A DNA stretch of 64,000 bases from an uncultured Eubacteriales bacterium (lineage in GTDB: Bacteria; Bacillota; Clostridia; Oscillospirales; Acutalibacteraceae), in assembly GCA_910584745.1 (NCBI GenBank), contig CAJUDG010000012.1, positions 62,001 through 126,000 on the forward strand, given 5' to 3'. This document shows positions 45,200 to 52,328 of this stretch, piece by piece (the first letter of the stretch is position 1; every line of letters starts with the position of its first letter). Under the pieces are notes generated by a model. The model did not search any database, was not told the origin of the DNA, and saw only the letters and a list, made by a program, of their open reading frames with translations. Position numbers and translations under genes: made by a program.

Positions 45200-45327
45200 A
45201 GAGCTTTTAAGAAGAATTAAGAAAAAATACAGAATAGTGGGCTGCTGGCGGTCCGCGAATGTCAAATACCTATATTTCCGCAAGATTCTTCACCCCCGGT
45301 TCGTCGTTTTCCCATTTCTTTGCAAAA

Positions 45328-45368
45328 AATTAGGTTACACAGGCCGTTTGACCTTGTGTAACCTAATT
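45328..45368. terminator. 14-bp hairpin upstream of ssrA
   Basis: Perfect arms AATTAGGTTACACA and TGTGTAACCTAATT around a 13-base loop. It separates the AT-rich cassette from ssrA and could insulate ssrA from transcription entering from the left; it has no long T-run. The rest of 45200-45400 shows no gene. Confidence 0.5.
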
Positions 45369-45406
45369 GTAATGCTTGCCATGAGCTTTAAAATCAAAAA
45401 AAGAAC

Positions 45407-45435
45407 TTGAATAACCGGCGCATATGGTGTATAAT
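45407..45435 (+). promoter_or_regulatory. Promoter of ssrA
   Basis: TTGAAT (45407-45412), exactly 17 bp, TATAAT (45430-45435). Transcription would begin a few bases before the mature tmRNA 5' end at 45455. Confidence 0.88.
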
Positions 45436-45454
45436 ATTAAAGTATCTCTCCCAT

Positions 45455-45806
45455 GGGGATGTAAAGGTTTCGACGGGGGAGGGAAACCCTGGTAAGCGGG
45501 CAGCGGTGCCGGACCGCTTTAAAACCGGCAAACCTTAAAATTAAACGACAACGACTTTGTTGCTGTTGCTGCTTAAATAAGCAGCCGTTCTTACCCGGAG
45601 CACCGCGGCCGGGCTAAGAGCGTCGACTAGCGGTGAACGTGAGCGAGGGGGCCGCCTTCGACCCTTGCCATGACCAAGAGGGCTACCGATGCCCGGAGCG
45701 TGCTTTTGCGCGCCGGGCAGGGGGAATCCCAAAACAAAAGCTACGCCCGTAGAAAGCCCCGGCGCCCCTCTTTCGGACGCGGGTTCGATTCCCGCCATCT
45801 CCACCA
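45455..45806 (+). ncRNA. ssrA: tmRNA (SsrA)
   Basis: About 352 nt that rescue stalled ribosomes by trans-translation. The 5' end GGGGATGTAAAGG pairs with CATCTCC before the terminal ACCA (seven acceptor pairs, one G-U), and GGTTCGATTCC is the T arm. The messenger part reads NDNDFVAVAA then TAA at about 45544-45576; reading back, the tag is likely KLNDNDFVAVAA or one residue shorter, as the resume codon cannot be fixed by eye. The stop lies in the hairpin GCTGCTT/AAGCAGC usual for helix 5. The encoded 3' ACCA abuts an integrated element. Confidence 0.95.
45781..45806 (+). other. Probable left attachment site at the 3' end of ssrA
   Basis: The last 26 bases of ssrA (GGGTTCGATTCCCGCC followed by ATCTCCACCA) abut an element whose tyrosine integrase gene lies 140 bp away and points toward the site. 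The 3' end of ssrA is a well-known integration target. The second repeat would be beyond 64000. Confidence 0.65.
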
Positions 45807-45811
45807 TACAG

Positions 45812-45855
45812 AAAAGCGCACTCCTAAGCGGGAAACCGCTGGAGGGCGCTTTTTT
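45812..45855 (+). terminator. Terminator after ssrA
   Basis: Outer stem AAAAGCGC/GCGCTTTT with CTCC/GGAG and an inner AGCGG-GAAA-CCGCT hairpin, followed by TTTTTT. It lies just outside the tRNA-like end, on the element side of the junction. Confidence 0.85.
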
Positions 45856-45946
45856 ACTGGGCTTTTCAAACCACAATTCTGTTTTGCCGATTAAGGTTTG
45901 CGAGTTTCAAACGCCCTTTTCAGCTCAAAAGTGTTCAATAAAGTGT

Positions 45947-46999
45947 TCAATTTTTTGGCTGAACTTCGCCCAGCATCCGACCAAAGAAATCCGTCACCTT
46001 CTGGCTTTCGGTATCTGTGTAGTCGGCCTGGGCCTGCTGGTAAATCTTTGTGAGGGTGGACTTGTCGCTCCACCCGCCGTAAAGCATGATGTACTGGTCG
46101 GGCACGCCGAGCAGGTGGGCCATGCTGGCGTAATAATGGCGGAGGTCATGGAACCGGCAGCGCTCCATCCCGCACTGGCCCCGAAGGCTGGCATAGTGCT
46201 TGTAAATCATGGCTGGGGTCATATCGCAGAGCCGGTCGCCCGGTTCCTTGTCCTGGACTGCCTCCCGAATCTTGGCGATAACTTCTTTCGGCAGGGGCGC
46301 GACCCGCTCCCCTGCCTGGGTCTTTGGCACCGGCTTGATTTCCCATTGCTCGTTCTGGTTCCGCACCATTGACTTGTTGACCCGCACCCCGCTGTCCAGA
46401 ATATCCTCCACCAGCAGCGGCGCGATCTCTCCCTCCCGCAGGGAGCCCATTGCGGCCAAAATGATTGGTATCTCCACATCGGTGCCAGCGGCCAGGGCCA
46501 GCAGTTCCTTGATCTGCCTGTCTACCGGCACCACCGCCTCATAGCGCTTTTTCTGAGGCAGGGTCGCCGCCGGGCGAAACTCCGGCAGGAACATCCCCAG
46601 CGCGGCAGTCAGCAGGCCGTAAATATTGGAAACCGTTTTCGGCTTATGCTTGGCAGTCTCCACATTGATCGCCCTCTGGATGACTTCGTTTGTCAGGTCG
46701 CAGAGCCTGACTTTTTGCAGCTCGGCCAGGCTGTTGCGGCAGATCGTCCGATAGCTGCGGATGGTGGAAGGCGACAGCACGTTCTCTTTGCTGTCCGTGT
46801 AGCGTTTCAGGGCCTCCCCCACCGTCATGCGGTTCTCCTTGTGGGCGGCTTTTTGATTGGCCAGGAAATCCGCCGCCAGGAACTTGACCGTGTTCTTGTC
46901 CTCATGGGTGAAAGACTTTCGGCACCGCTTGCCGTCTTCGTCTATGTAGAACACCAGCGTTCGGTATTTGCCGGACTTGGTTTTCGTGATTTTAGCCAT
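45947..46999 (-). CDS. int: Tyrosine-type site-specific integrase
   Basis: A 350-aa phage-type integrase. The N-terminus (KSGKYRTLVFYIDEDGKRCRKSF) is a DNA-binding arm domain, then a SAM-like core-binding domain, then the catalytic domain with Arg in MGSLREGEIAPL, HxxR in CRFHDLRHYYASMAH, GGWSDKST and the nucleophile Tyr in LTKIYQQAQADY. It points toward the ssrA 3' end and presumably catalyses integration there. RBS GGAGG lies upstream of the ATG. Confidence 0.92.
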   Translation of the reverse strand: MAKITKTKSGKYRTLVFYIDEDGKRCRKSFTHEDKNTVKFLAADFLANQKAAHKENRMTVGEALKRYTDSKENVLSPSTIRSYRTICRNSLAELQKVRLCDLTNEVIQRAINVETAKHKPKTVSNIYGLLTAALGMFLPEFRPAATLPQKKRYEAVVPVDRQIKELLALAAGTDVEIPIILAAMGSLREGEIAPLLVEDILDSGVRVNKSMVRNQNEQWEIKPVPKTQAGERVAPLPKEVIAKIREAVQDKEPGDRLCDMTPAMIYKHYASLRGQCGMERCRFHDLRHYYASMAHLLGVPDQYIMLYGGWSDKSTLTKIYQQAQADYTDTESQKVTDFFGRMLGEVQPKN

Positions 47000-47133
47000 A
47001 GAAAAACCTCCAAAGTATGACTTGCAAAGCCTGCCCGGAGGTGGTATAATCTACTTGTTTCATAGCAGTCTATCCGTTTCGGGTAAGCCTGTTTCTTGCC
47101 GCTCTCAGTGTTCCAGCACCGGGGGCGGCTTTT

Positions 47134-47319
47134 TTATTTGCTGCTGCCAGCCGCCAAAACCAGCTTCATAGCGTCTGAAAAGATGTCCCATTCAGCCTCG
47201 CTTATCAGCACAGCGTTTCCGGCCTTTGTCCGAATCTTTAAGAACTCATCGTCCCGCACGGCTTGCACGGTATAATTCTCTGTATCCTTTGTGAATTCGG
47301 CCAGAGTAATTTCTTTCAT
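47134..47319 (-). CDS. Phd/YefM-like small protein
   Basis: A 61-aa protein: TENYTVQAVRDDEFLKIRTKAGNAVLISEAEWDIF resembles the N-terminal DNA-binding part of Phd/YefM antitoxins. No toxin gene is next to it; the neighbours are the ImmA-like gene upstream and the integrase downstream. It may be a solitary regulator of the integrase region. RBS AAAGGAG precedes the ATG. The 134-bp gap 47000-47133 holds no gene. Confidence 0.55.
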   Translation of the reverse strand: MKEITLAEFTKDTENYTVQAVRDDEFLKIRTKAGNAVLISEAEWDIFSDAMKLVLAAGSSK

Positions 47320-47366
47320 AGCTGGGGGCTCCTTTTTTGCCGTTCTGATACCAGGAACGGTATTTT

Positions 47367-47789
47367 TTATTGTCCAAAATAATCGTCAACTTCCAAATTT
47401 CCGAATTTGTACCAGCAAATGGCTTTTTTCATGAAATCCTCACTGACGTCAAAATAATCAGCAAGTTCCCATAACTCTGTAAATCCAGAGTTCACCGCAT
47501 TATCCAGCTCGTCCTTCGGGACGAGCATTTTTATTGCTTGCTTGTCCGCCCGGCGCTCATGCTTCCCACGGACATCAAGCCCGGAATGAACATTGTAAAA
47601 ACTTCCTGTTTCTATATGCCCCAATTCATGCGCAAGAAAAACTTTTTCCTCCTGAGAGTTTTTCATCTTGTCAACGTCCATAGCAATCAACCCCTCGGGC
47701 AGTGAAAAGGAGACGACCTCTCGCATGGGAAAATAGTCCACATCTACACCCTCCTGCTCTGCCCGCTGGTACAGGTCAAGCAGGGTCAT
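47367..47789 (-). CDS. ImmA/IrrE-family metallopeptidase
   Basis: A 140-aa zinc peptidase with FLAHELGHIETG (HExxH at residues 54-58) and the third ligand region RRADKQAIKMLVP. In ICEBs1, ImmA cleaves the repressor ImmR to activate the element. Here it directly follows an XRE repressor gene, with 4 bp overlap, in the same arrangement. This supports a role in induction of the element. Confidence 0.88.
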   Translation of the reverse strand: MTLLDLYQRAEQEGVDVDYFPMREVVSFSLPEGLIAMDVDKMKNSQEEKVFLAHELGHIETGSFYNVHSGLDVRGKHERRADKQAIKMLVPKDELDNAVNSGFTELWELADYFDVSEDFMKKAICWYKFGNLEVDDYFGQ

Positions 47790-48169
47790 TTGTCACCGCC
47801 GCCCCTCTGACTTTTCTTGAATCTGATATAGTCGAGGATGTCCTGCTTTTCGTTGTCGGTCAGGTCGTGGATCTCGCCGGAGAGGGCAAAGTCTATGCCG
47901 GAGAGCTGCTGGTCCAAAGTCTTTTTATGGGGTGTATTATCAGGCTCAAATGCATCTGACATATCTATTCCATCCCAATCCGGGCCTATCATTTCATAAA
48001 CCGAAGTTTTTAATGCTCTAGCTATTTTTCCAAGTTGACCTAATGTCGGGATGATTGCTCCGCTTTCATATTTTGAGATTGTTGCACGGTTAAGACCAAC
48101 CATTTCTGCTAATTCTTCCTGCGTTACTTTTGCGGCTTTTCGTGCTTTGCGTATGCCCTCAAGTTCCAT
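47786..48169 (-). CDS. XRE-family repressor, ImmR-like
   Basis: A 127-aa regulator. The HTH is IRKARKAAKVTQEELAEMVGLNRATISKYESGAIIPT at residues 5-42, followed by a C-terminal region that ends in TDNEKQDILDYIRFKKSQRGG. It is the first gene of the leftward control operon, faces a rightward promoter and lies beside an ImmA-like protease gene. It probably represses the rightward promoter and itself through the inverted repeat at 48215-48245. Confidence 0.88.
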   Translation of the reverse strand: MELEGIRKARKAAKVTQEELAEMVGLNRATISKYESGAIIPTLGQLGKIARALKTSVYEMIGPDWDGIDMSDAFEPDNTPHKKTLDQQLSGIDFALSGEIHDLTDNEKQDILDYIRFKKSQRGGGDK

Positions 48170-48191
48170 AGTTCTTTCACTCCTTTTTTAT

Positions 48192-48220
48192 AATGTAACT
48201 CATAGGCACAAAAATGTCAA
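48192..48220 (-). promoter_or_regulatory. Leftward promoter of the immR-like operon
   Basis: On the minus strand TTGACA (48215-48220), 17 bp, TACATT (48192-48197). The -35 lies in one arm of the inverted repeat shared with the rightward promoter. Confidence 0.65.
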
Positions 48221-48245
48221 GAATTTTCTTAAAAAGTTCTTGACA
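48215..48245. promoter_or_regulatory. Inverted-repeat operator over both divergent -35 boxes
   Basis: Perfect 9-bp arms TGTCAAGAA and TTCTTGACA separated by 13 bp; each arm contains the -35 hexamer of one divergent promoter. This is a good candidate for the ImmR-like repressor site, allowing both promoters to be occluded at once. Confidence 0.6.
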
Positions 48246-48268
48246 AGCACAAACGCAAGCGTTATAAT
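48240..48268 (+). promoter_or_regulatory. Perfect consensus rightward promoter of the element
   Basis: TTGACA (48240-48245), 17 bp, TATAAT (48263-48268): both hexamers are exact consensus. GTGCC/GGCAC motifs cluster from 48205 to 48294 around the start region. It drives the small HTH gene, rha and whatever follows. Confidence 0.9.
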
Positions 48269-48315
48269 GTGCCTGTAAGGCACGGATGTGCCAACGAATA
48301 GAAGGAGGTGAAAAA

Positions 48316-48519
48316 ATGCAACTCGACACATTCAAACTTAACATCATTCTTGCAGAGCGTGGCATGAGCAAGGCTGACCTCGCTAAAATCTGTGGTATCT
48401 CCCGGCAAAACATCAGCACGCTGTTCACGCGTGGCACCTGTTGGCCCAAGACGGCGGGTAAGGTAGCCGCGGCGCTGGGTATTGATGTGACAGAAATTGT
48501 TAGAGAAAACATCGCGTAA
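48316..48519 (+). CDS. Small XRE-type DNA-binding protein (Xis-position)
   Basis: A 67-aa HTH protein: MQLDTFKLNIILAERGMSKADLAKICGISRQNISTLFTRGT, then a second helix block KTAGKVAAALGIDVTEIVREN. It is the first gene after the rightward promoter, the position of xis or an activator in ICEBs1-like elements. The ATG at 48316 follows GGAGGTG. Confidence 0.82.
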   Translation: MQLDTFKLNIILAERGMSKADLAKICGISRQNISTLFTRGTCWPKTAGKVAAALGIDVTEIVRENIA

Positions 48520-48537
48520 AACTGAAAGGAGCAAAAC

Positions 48538-48867
48538 ATGACGGTCAAGAACATCCGCGGTCAACAGGCCATCGACAGCCGCGAGGTTGCGGAGATGGTG
48601 GAGAGAAACCACAAAGAACTTCTCCGCGACATTCGCAAGTACATTGAAATTATGGAGAAAGCCAACGAGCGCAATTTTGCGCCGGTTGATTTTTTCATCG
48701 AAAGCTCTTACAAGGACAGCAAAGGCGAAACCCGTCCCTGCTACCTCATCACCAAAAAGGGGTGTGACATGATCGCCAACAAGCTCACCGGCGAGAAAGG
48801 CGTACTCTTCACCGCCGCCTACGTGACGGCCTTTGAGGAAATGCAAAGGGCAATGCAGTTCCAGTAA
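48538..48867 (+). CDS. Rha family phage regulatory protein, probably 3'-truncated
   Basis: A 109-aa protein with the pRha domain: AIDSREVAEMVERNHKELLRDIRKYI, FFIESSYKDSKGETRPCYLITKKGCDMIANKL and VLFTAAYVTAFEEMQ. Relatives usually carry a C-terminal extension; here the protein stops at once after the domain, exactly where the sequence switches to an unrelated surface protein gene. The stop may therefore have been created by the junction. RBS AAAGGAG precedes the ATG. Confidence 0.82.
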   Translation: MTVKNIRGQQAIDSREVAEMVERNHKELLRDIRKYIEIMEKANERNFAPVDFFIESSYKDSKGETRPCYLITKKGCDMIANKLTGEKGVLFTAAYVTAFEEMQRAMQFQ

Positions 48868-49714
48868 GGACGGCGAAATCCACGTGGACAACCTCGCCCC
48901 CGGCGAGTACACCGTCACGGAGATTGCCGACAAGGTTACAGCCCGCTATGAGATCCAGGAGGGCCAGACGGTCACCGTCACCGCTGGCGAGCAAGCAGAG
49001 GTGAAGTTCCACAATAAGCTCCTTCGGGGCCAGATTGTGGGCCGCAAGACCGACACCGAGGGCAGTCCCCTGGAGGGCGTGACCTTCGGCCTGTTCGCAA
49101 AGGACGCCAAGGAGTTCACCGCTGACAAGGCCATCGCCACCGCCAAGACCGATAAGGCCGGTAAGTTTGAGTTTAAGGACGTGCCCTACGGCGAATACCA
49201 GATCAAGGAGCTGGAGGCTTTACCCGGTTACATCATGCTGGCAGGCACCGTCCCGGTCAAGGTGGACAGCAGCACCGTCACCCTGGAGGACATCCAGAAC
49301 AGGAAAACACAAATCGTGATATCCAAAATCGACTCCGCCACCGGCAAGGAGCTCTCCGGGGCCAAGCTGGAGATAAAGGACAAGGACGGCAAGGTAGTGG
49401 AAAGCTGGACTTCTACCGACAAGCCCCACACCATCGAGAAGCTGCCCGCGGGGGAGTATGTTCTCCATGAGGTCAGCGCGCCCAAGGGTTATGAGCTTGC
49501 GGAGGACATCAGGTTCACCGTCAGGGACAGCGGCGAAGCCATCACCATCGTCATGAAGGACAAGCCCAGCGGCTCCGTAGACACCCCGCAGACCGGCGAC
49601 CGGGGCTGGCCCCTGGCCCTGGCTGTGTTTGGCGTAAGCCTGGGCGGAGTGGTAGTCTCAGCTGTTCTCGGCAGAAAAAGAAAAGAGAGGGATAATTCAT
49701 GCACAAGAGATTAA
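48866..49714 (+). pseudogene. 5'-truncated CnaB (SpaA-type) surface protein with sorting signal
   Basis: The frame enters in the middle of a CnaB repeat (KDGEIHVDNLAPGEYTVTEI) with no signal peptide and no sensible start; the nearest in-frame ATG lies inside rha in another frame. Two full CnaB-like domains follow (RGQIVGRKTDTEGSPLEGVTF and KTQIVISKIDSATGKELSGA, the latter with EVSAPKGY). The C-terminus has a TPQTGD sortase motif, a hydrophobic helix and RKRKERD. The 5' end was probably removed by a deletion. A sortase gene lies 3.2 kb downstream. It could be translated as a fragment, but secretion is not expected. Confidence 0.8.
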
Positions 49715-50037
49715 ATAAGCTTCTGTGTTTCGCGGCGGTTTTGACGCTCTTAATCTGCTGTTTCGCCGTGCCCGCCGCAGCCACCGGCGACGTTGCCGGG
49801 GCAGTGCAGTCCACCTGGACAAAGGCCCAGGGGCAGATAAAGTCCATCGTGAACGACGTGGTCTTCCCGGTAATCGATGTGATACTGGCGATATTATTCT
49901 TTGCTAAAATATCAACCAGTTATTTCGACTATCGCAAGCATGGCCAGTTCGAGTTTGCCGCCCCAGCTATCCTGTTCGCATGTCTGGTATTTACCCTGAC
50001 CGCTCCCCTCTATATATGGGGTGTGGTAGGAATATAG
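49699..50037 (+). CDS. Small two-helix protein of conjugative elements (DUF3852-like)
   Basis: A 112-aa protein with a signal-like N-terminus (LLCFAAVLTLLICCFAVPAAA), then two further hydrophobic helices (VVFPVIDVILAILFFAKI, PAILFACLVFTLTAPLYIWGV). The pattern fits VirB2-pilin-sized or DUF3852/Maff2-like proteins found between the surface and TrbL-like genes of Firmicute conjugative transposons. RBS GAGAGGGA precedes the ATG, overlapping the preceding frame. Confidence 0.65.
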   Translation: MHKRLNKLLCFAAVLTLLICCFAVPAAATGDVAGAVQSTWTKAQGQIKSIVNDVVFPVIDVILAILFFAKISTSYFDYRKHGQFEFAAPAILFACLVFTLTAPLYIWGVVGI

Positions 50038-50118
50038 TGTTATGAGCGGGCACATCAGGGGAAGGGCCAGGGGGCCTCCCCAATGAAACAAGATCACACG
50101 CGAAAGGGGGTGAACTAC

Positions 50119-50523
50119 ATGAATTTATACGAAGCAGAACTTCAGAAGATGGTCCGGGGTATTCCGTTTATTCAAAGATACACCCTCGCGGGCCGGACAC
50201 TATTGGGGTCGCTGGACAAGGAACTGCGGGTCAAAATCAGTTTCGTGACCACCGGTATAGCGGAGCATTACGATGCCTTAAAAATTCGTATTATCAACAG
50301 AACGGACGGCGAAGTGGACGCACACCTTGTCAAATTCAAGGATATTCTCTTGCATGGAAAGAATATCGTCATAGACGAGGACAGCGACGGCCCATCCTGG
50401 GGGCTGAAGAAGCCCTTGCAGAGTGATTACATAAAAATCACCCAGTTTCTGCACAATTACCTCTCCTACTTTGCCCCGGAGCAGGAGGAAACGCAGGACA
50501 TCGACCGGGGGCAGACTATGTAG
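50119..50523 (+). CDS. Conjugative element protein, unknown
   Basis: A 134-aa soluble protein beginning MNLYEAELQKMVRGIPFIQRY and ending in an acidic tail. KISFVTTGIAEHYDALKIRIINRTDGEVD and GLKKPLQSDYIKITQFLHNYLSYF suggest a compact alpha/beta domain; I know no function. RBS AAAGGGGGTG precedes the ATG at 50119. It lies between the two-helix protein and the TrbL-like gene, so it is probably part of the transfer operon. Confidence 0.6.
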   Translation: MNLYEAELQKMVRGIPFIQRYTLAGRTLLGSLDKELRVKISFVTTGIAEHYDALKIRIINRTDGEVDAHLVKFKDILLHGKNIVIDEDSDGPSWGLKKPLQSDYIKITQFLHNYLSYFAPEQEETQDIDRGQTM

Positions 50524-50529
50524 AAGGGA

Positions 50530-51474
50530 ATGATACACATTTTAGACTGGCTTGGAGGGCTTATAAGCAGCCTTGGCGGGGCCCTTGGCAATGTGTTCTC
50601 GACCTTTGGTGAGGGCCTTGTGGACTCAATATGGGACGGCCTTATAAACTGGCTGCTCAAGTCCTTTTATGACACTATTTCCGACGTGTTCACACAGATA
50701 GGCGGCATGGGCGCGGAGATATTCGACCTGAGCTGGATAGTGGCCTCGGTCCGTCTGTTTACCTGCCTGGGCTGGACGCTGTTCAGCGTGGGCATGATAG
50801 TTGCGGCGTTTGACCTGGCCATCGAGTACCAGAACGGCAGGGCCAATGTGAAGTCTACCGCTCTCAACGTCCTCAAGGGCTTTTTCGCCGCGAATCTGGT
50901 GACGCTGGCTCCGGTGGAGCTTTATAAGTTCTGCATAAACTTACAAAACGTATTCTTAAAGGACCTTGCCGCAAGCTTCATCGGGACGGTGGATTTCAAC
51001 CTGGGGGACGCGGCCCTCAAGGTGCTTGTTGGCAAGTTCGGCGGGCCGACCGGCGTGACCCTCAACGGCCTGTTCCCGCTCTGTATGCTCATAGGCTTAT
51101 CCTATTGCGTGCTTAAAGTTTTCTTTTCAAACATAAAAAGAGGGGGCATCCTGCTGATACAGATGGCTGTGGGGACCCTCTATCTTTTCTCTGTACCCCG
51201 GGGCTACACGGACGGATTCAACCAGTGGTGCAAGCAGATAATAGCGCTCTGCCTGACCGCGTTTTTGCAGACGACCCTCCTGTTTTTGGGGCTTCTCACC
51301 TTCAATGACAATATGCTCCTTGGGCTGGGCATCATGCTGGCGGCGGGAGAGGTGCCGAGAATCGCCCAGCAGTTCGGGCTGGACAGTTCCGTCAAGGTGA
51401 ACATGATGAGCGTGGTCCATGCTACGTCCACTGCCGTGAACATGACCCGGAATATCGCTCGGGCAATTGCGTAG
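50530..51474 (+). CDS. TrbL/VirB6-like conjugal transfer membrane protein
   Basis: A 314-aa polytopic protein with about six membrane helices (LFTCLGWTLFSVGMIVAAFDLAI, LLGLGIMLAAGEVP and others). It has an amphipathic glycine-rich start (IHILDWLGGLISSLGGALGN) and the family segment FDLSWIVASVRLF. It corresponds to the CD1112/VirB6-like channel component of Tn1549-type elements. It lies before the PrgI-like and VirB4-like genes, the usual order. Confidence 0.82.
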   Translation: MIHILDWLGGLISSLGGALGNVFSTFGEGLVDSIWDGLINWLLKSFYDTISDVFTQIGGMGAEIFDLSWIVASVRLFTCLGWTLFSVGMIVAAFDLAIEYQNGRANVKSTALNVLKGFFAANLVTLAPVELYKFCINLQNVFLKDLAASFIGTVDFNLGDAALKVLVGKFGGPTGVTLNGLFPLCMLIGLSYCVLKVFFSNIKRGGILLIQMAVGTLYLFSVPRGYTDGFNQWCKQIIALCLTAFLQTTLLFLGLLTFNDNMLLGLGIMLAAGEVPRIAQQFGLDSSVKVNMMSVVHATSTAVNMTRNIARAIA

Positions 51475-51486
51475 GAGGTGGCACGA

Positions 51487-52062
51487 TTGAAATATCCCGA
51501 AACCGGCCTGCCCGGTTACCTTCAGCACGACCTGGATGCGTTCAAGGAAGGATTAGAGAGTGGCTCATCCCTCATGGACTGCCTGTGGGGTGAACTGTAT
51601 GGCAGCATCAATATCGCGCTGATCGACGACAGGGCCATCAGTCCTGAGCATGCGGACTATCTTCGAAAGAAATACCTGTTTCCAAGCCAATATGAGATGC
51701 GGCGCGAGGACCTCCGGGTTGACCCGGATATCCAGGTGGACGACAGCGGCACAGAAATAGAAGCCCAGCTGGAGACCTGGTTTGACGCAGGACGGAAGTT
51801 TGGCGTGGACCTGTCCGCGGAGGACGCCTGGTTGAATCTGAGCGCCATGTACGATCCCTTTTCGGACAAGCTGGTAATGGCCTATGAGGTGAGCACCGAC
51901 ACAAATTCTGAGGTCCATAATTACACGCCCACCGAAAACGAGGCCGCGCTCATCAAGGCCATGATAGCTGAAAAGATCCAGGAGCTATATGATCAGACTC
52001 CCCAGGAGTTCTGCCGGGAAGTCCAGCAGGAAGATAATATAAAAATGGAGGAACAGACATGA
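51487..52062 (+). CDS. Conjugative element protein, unknown
   Basis: A 191-aa acidic soluble protein starting at TTG (KYPETGLPGYLQHDLDAF), with AGGAGGTGG 5 bp upstream; a GTG three codons earlier overlaps that site. It contains WDAGRK-like FDAGRKFGVDLSAEDAWLNL and ends in EDNIKMEEQT. No motif is recognised. It sits between the TrbL-like and PrgI-like genes and overlaps the latter by 4 bp. Confidence 0.6.
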   Translation: MKYPETGLPGYLQHDLDAFKEGLESGSSLMDCLWGELYGSINIALIDDRAISPEHADYLRKKYLFPSQYEMRREDLRVDPDIQVDDSGTEIEAQLETWFDAGRKFGVDLSAEDAWLNLSAMYDPFSDKLVMAYEVSTDTNSEVHNYTPTENEAALIKAMIAEKIQELYDQTPQEFCREVQQEDNIKMEEQT

Positions 52063-52328
52063 CGCAATACATCTACCCACAAAACCTTAAAGCCACGGCA
52101 AACCTCTGGCTCTGGAGCCTGCGGGACTTCGTTATCTCCTGCGTGGGGCTGTTAATATCAGTCCTGGCCCTTACTCAGCTGGGTCTGATTTTGCCCTTCG
52201 CCCTTACCGTGGCCTACGCATTTTTATCCATCAGGCTGGAGGAAATAACCGTACTGGATTACGTGCGCTGTGCCGGGAAGTTCCTCATTTTCAGCCAGCA
52301 GGAATATGTCTGGAGGTGCGGAGGTTGA
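52059..52328 (+). CDS. PrgI-like (VirB3-type) membrane protein
   Basis: An 89-aa protein with two adjacent hydrophobic helices (FVISCVGLLISVLALTQ and ILPFALTVAYAFLSI) and the family segments YIYPQNLKATANLWLW and CAGKFLIFSQQEYVW. Such VirB3-like proteins sit next to the VirB4 ATPase at the inner membrane. It overlaps both neighbours. Confidence 0.78.
   Translation: MTQYIYPQNLKATANLWLWSLRDFVISCVGLLISVLALTQLGLILPFALTVAYAFLSIRLEEITVLDYVRCAGKFLIFSQQEYVWRCGG

Noticed and set aside
47085..47125. T-tailed hairpin (GCCGC/GCGGC then TTTTTT) on the plus strand
   Set aside because: No rightward gene ends here; the surrounding genes run leftward and the minus-strand version lacks a T-run, so a terminator call is not supported. 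The same applies to CCGTTC/GAACGG at 47340-47369.
48833..48865. ATG in the rha 3' end as the start of the CnaB protein
   Set aside because: It lies inside rha in another frame, has no ribosome site and encodes a non-signal leader (MRKCKGQCSSS), so it is not a natural start.
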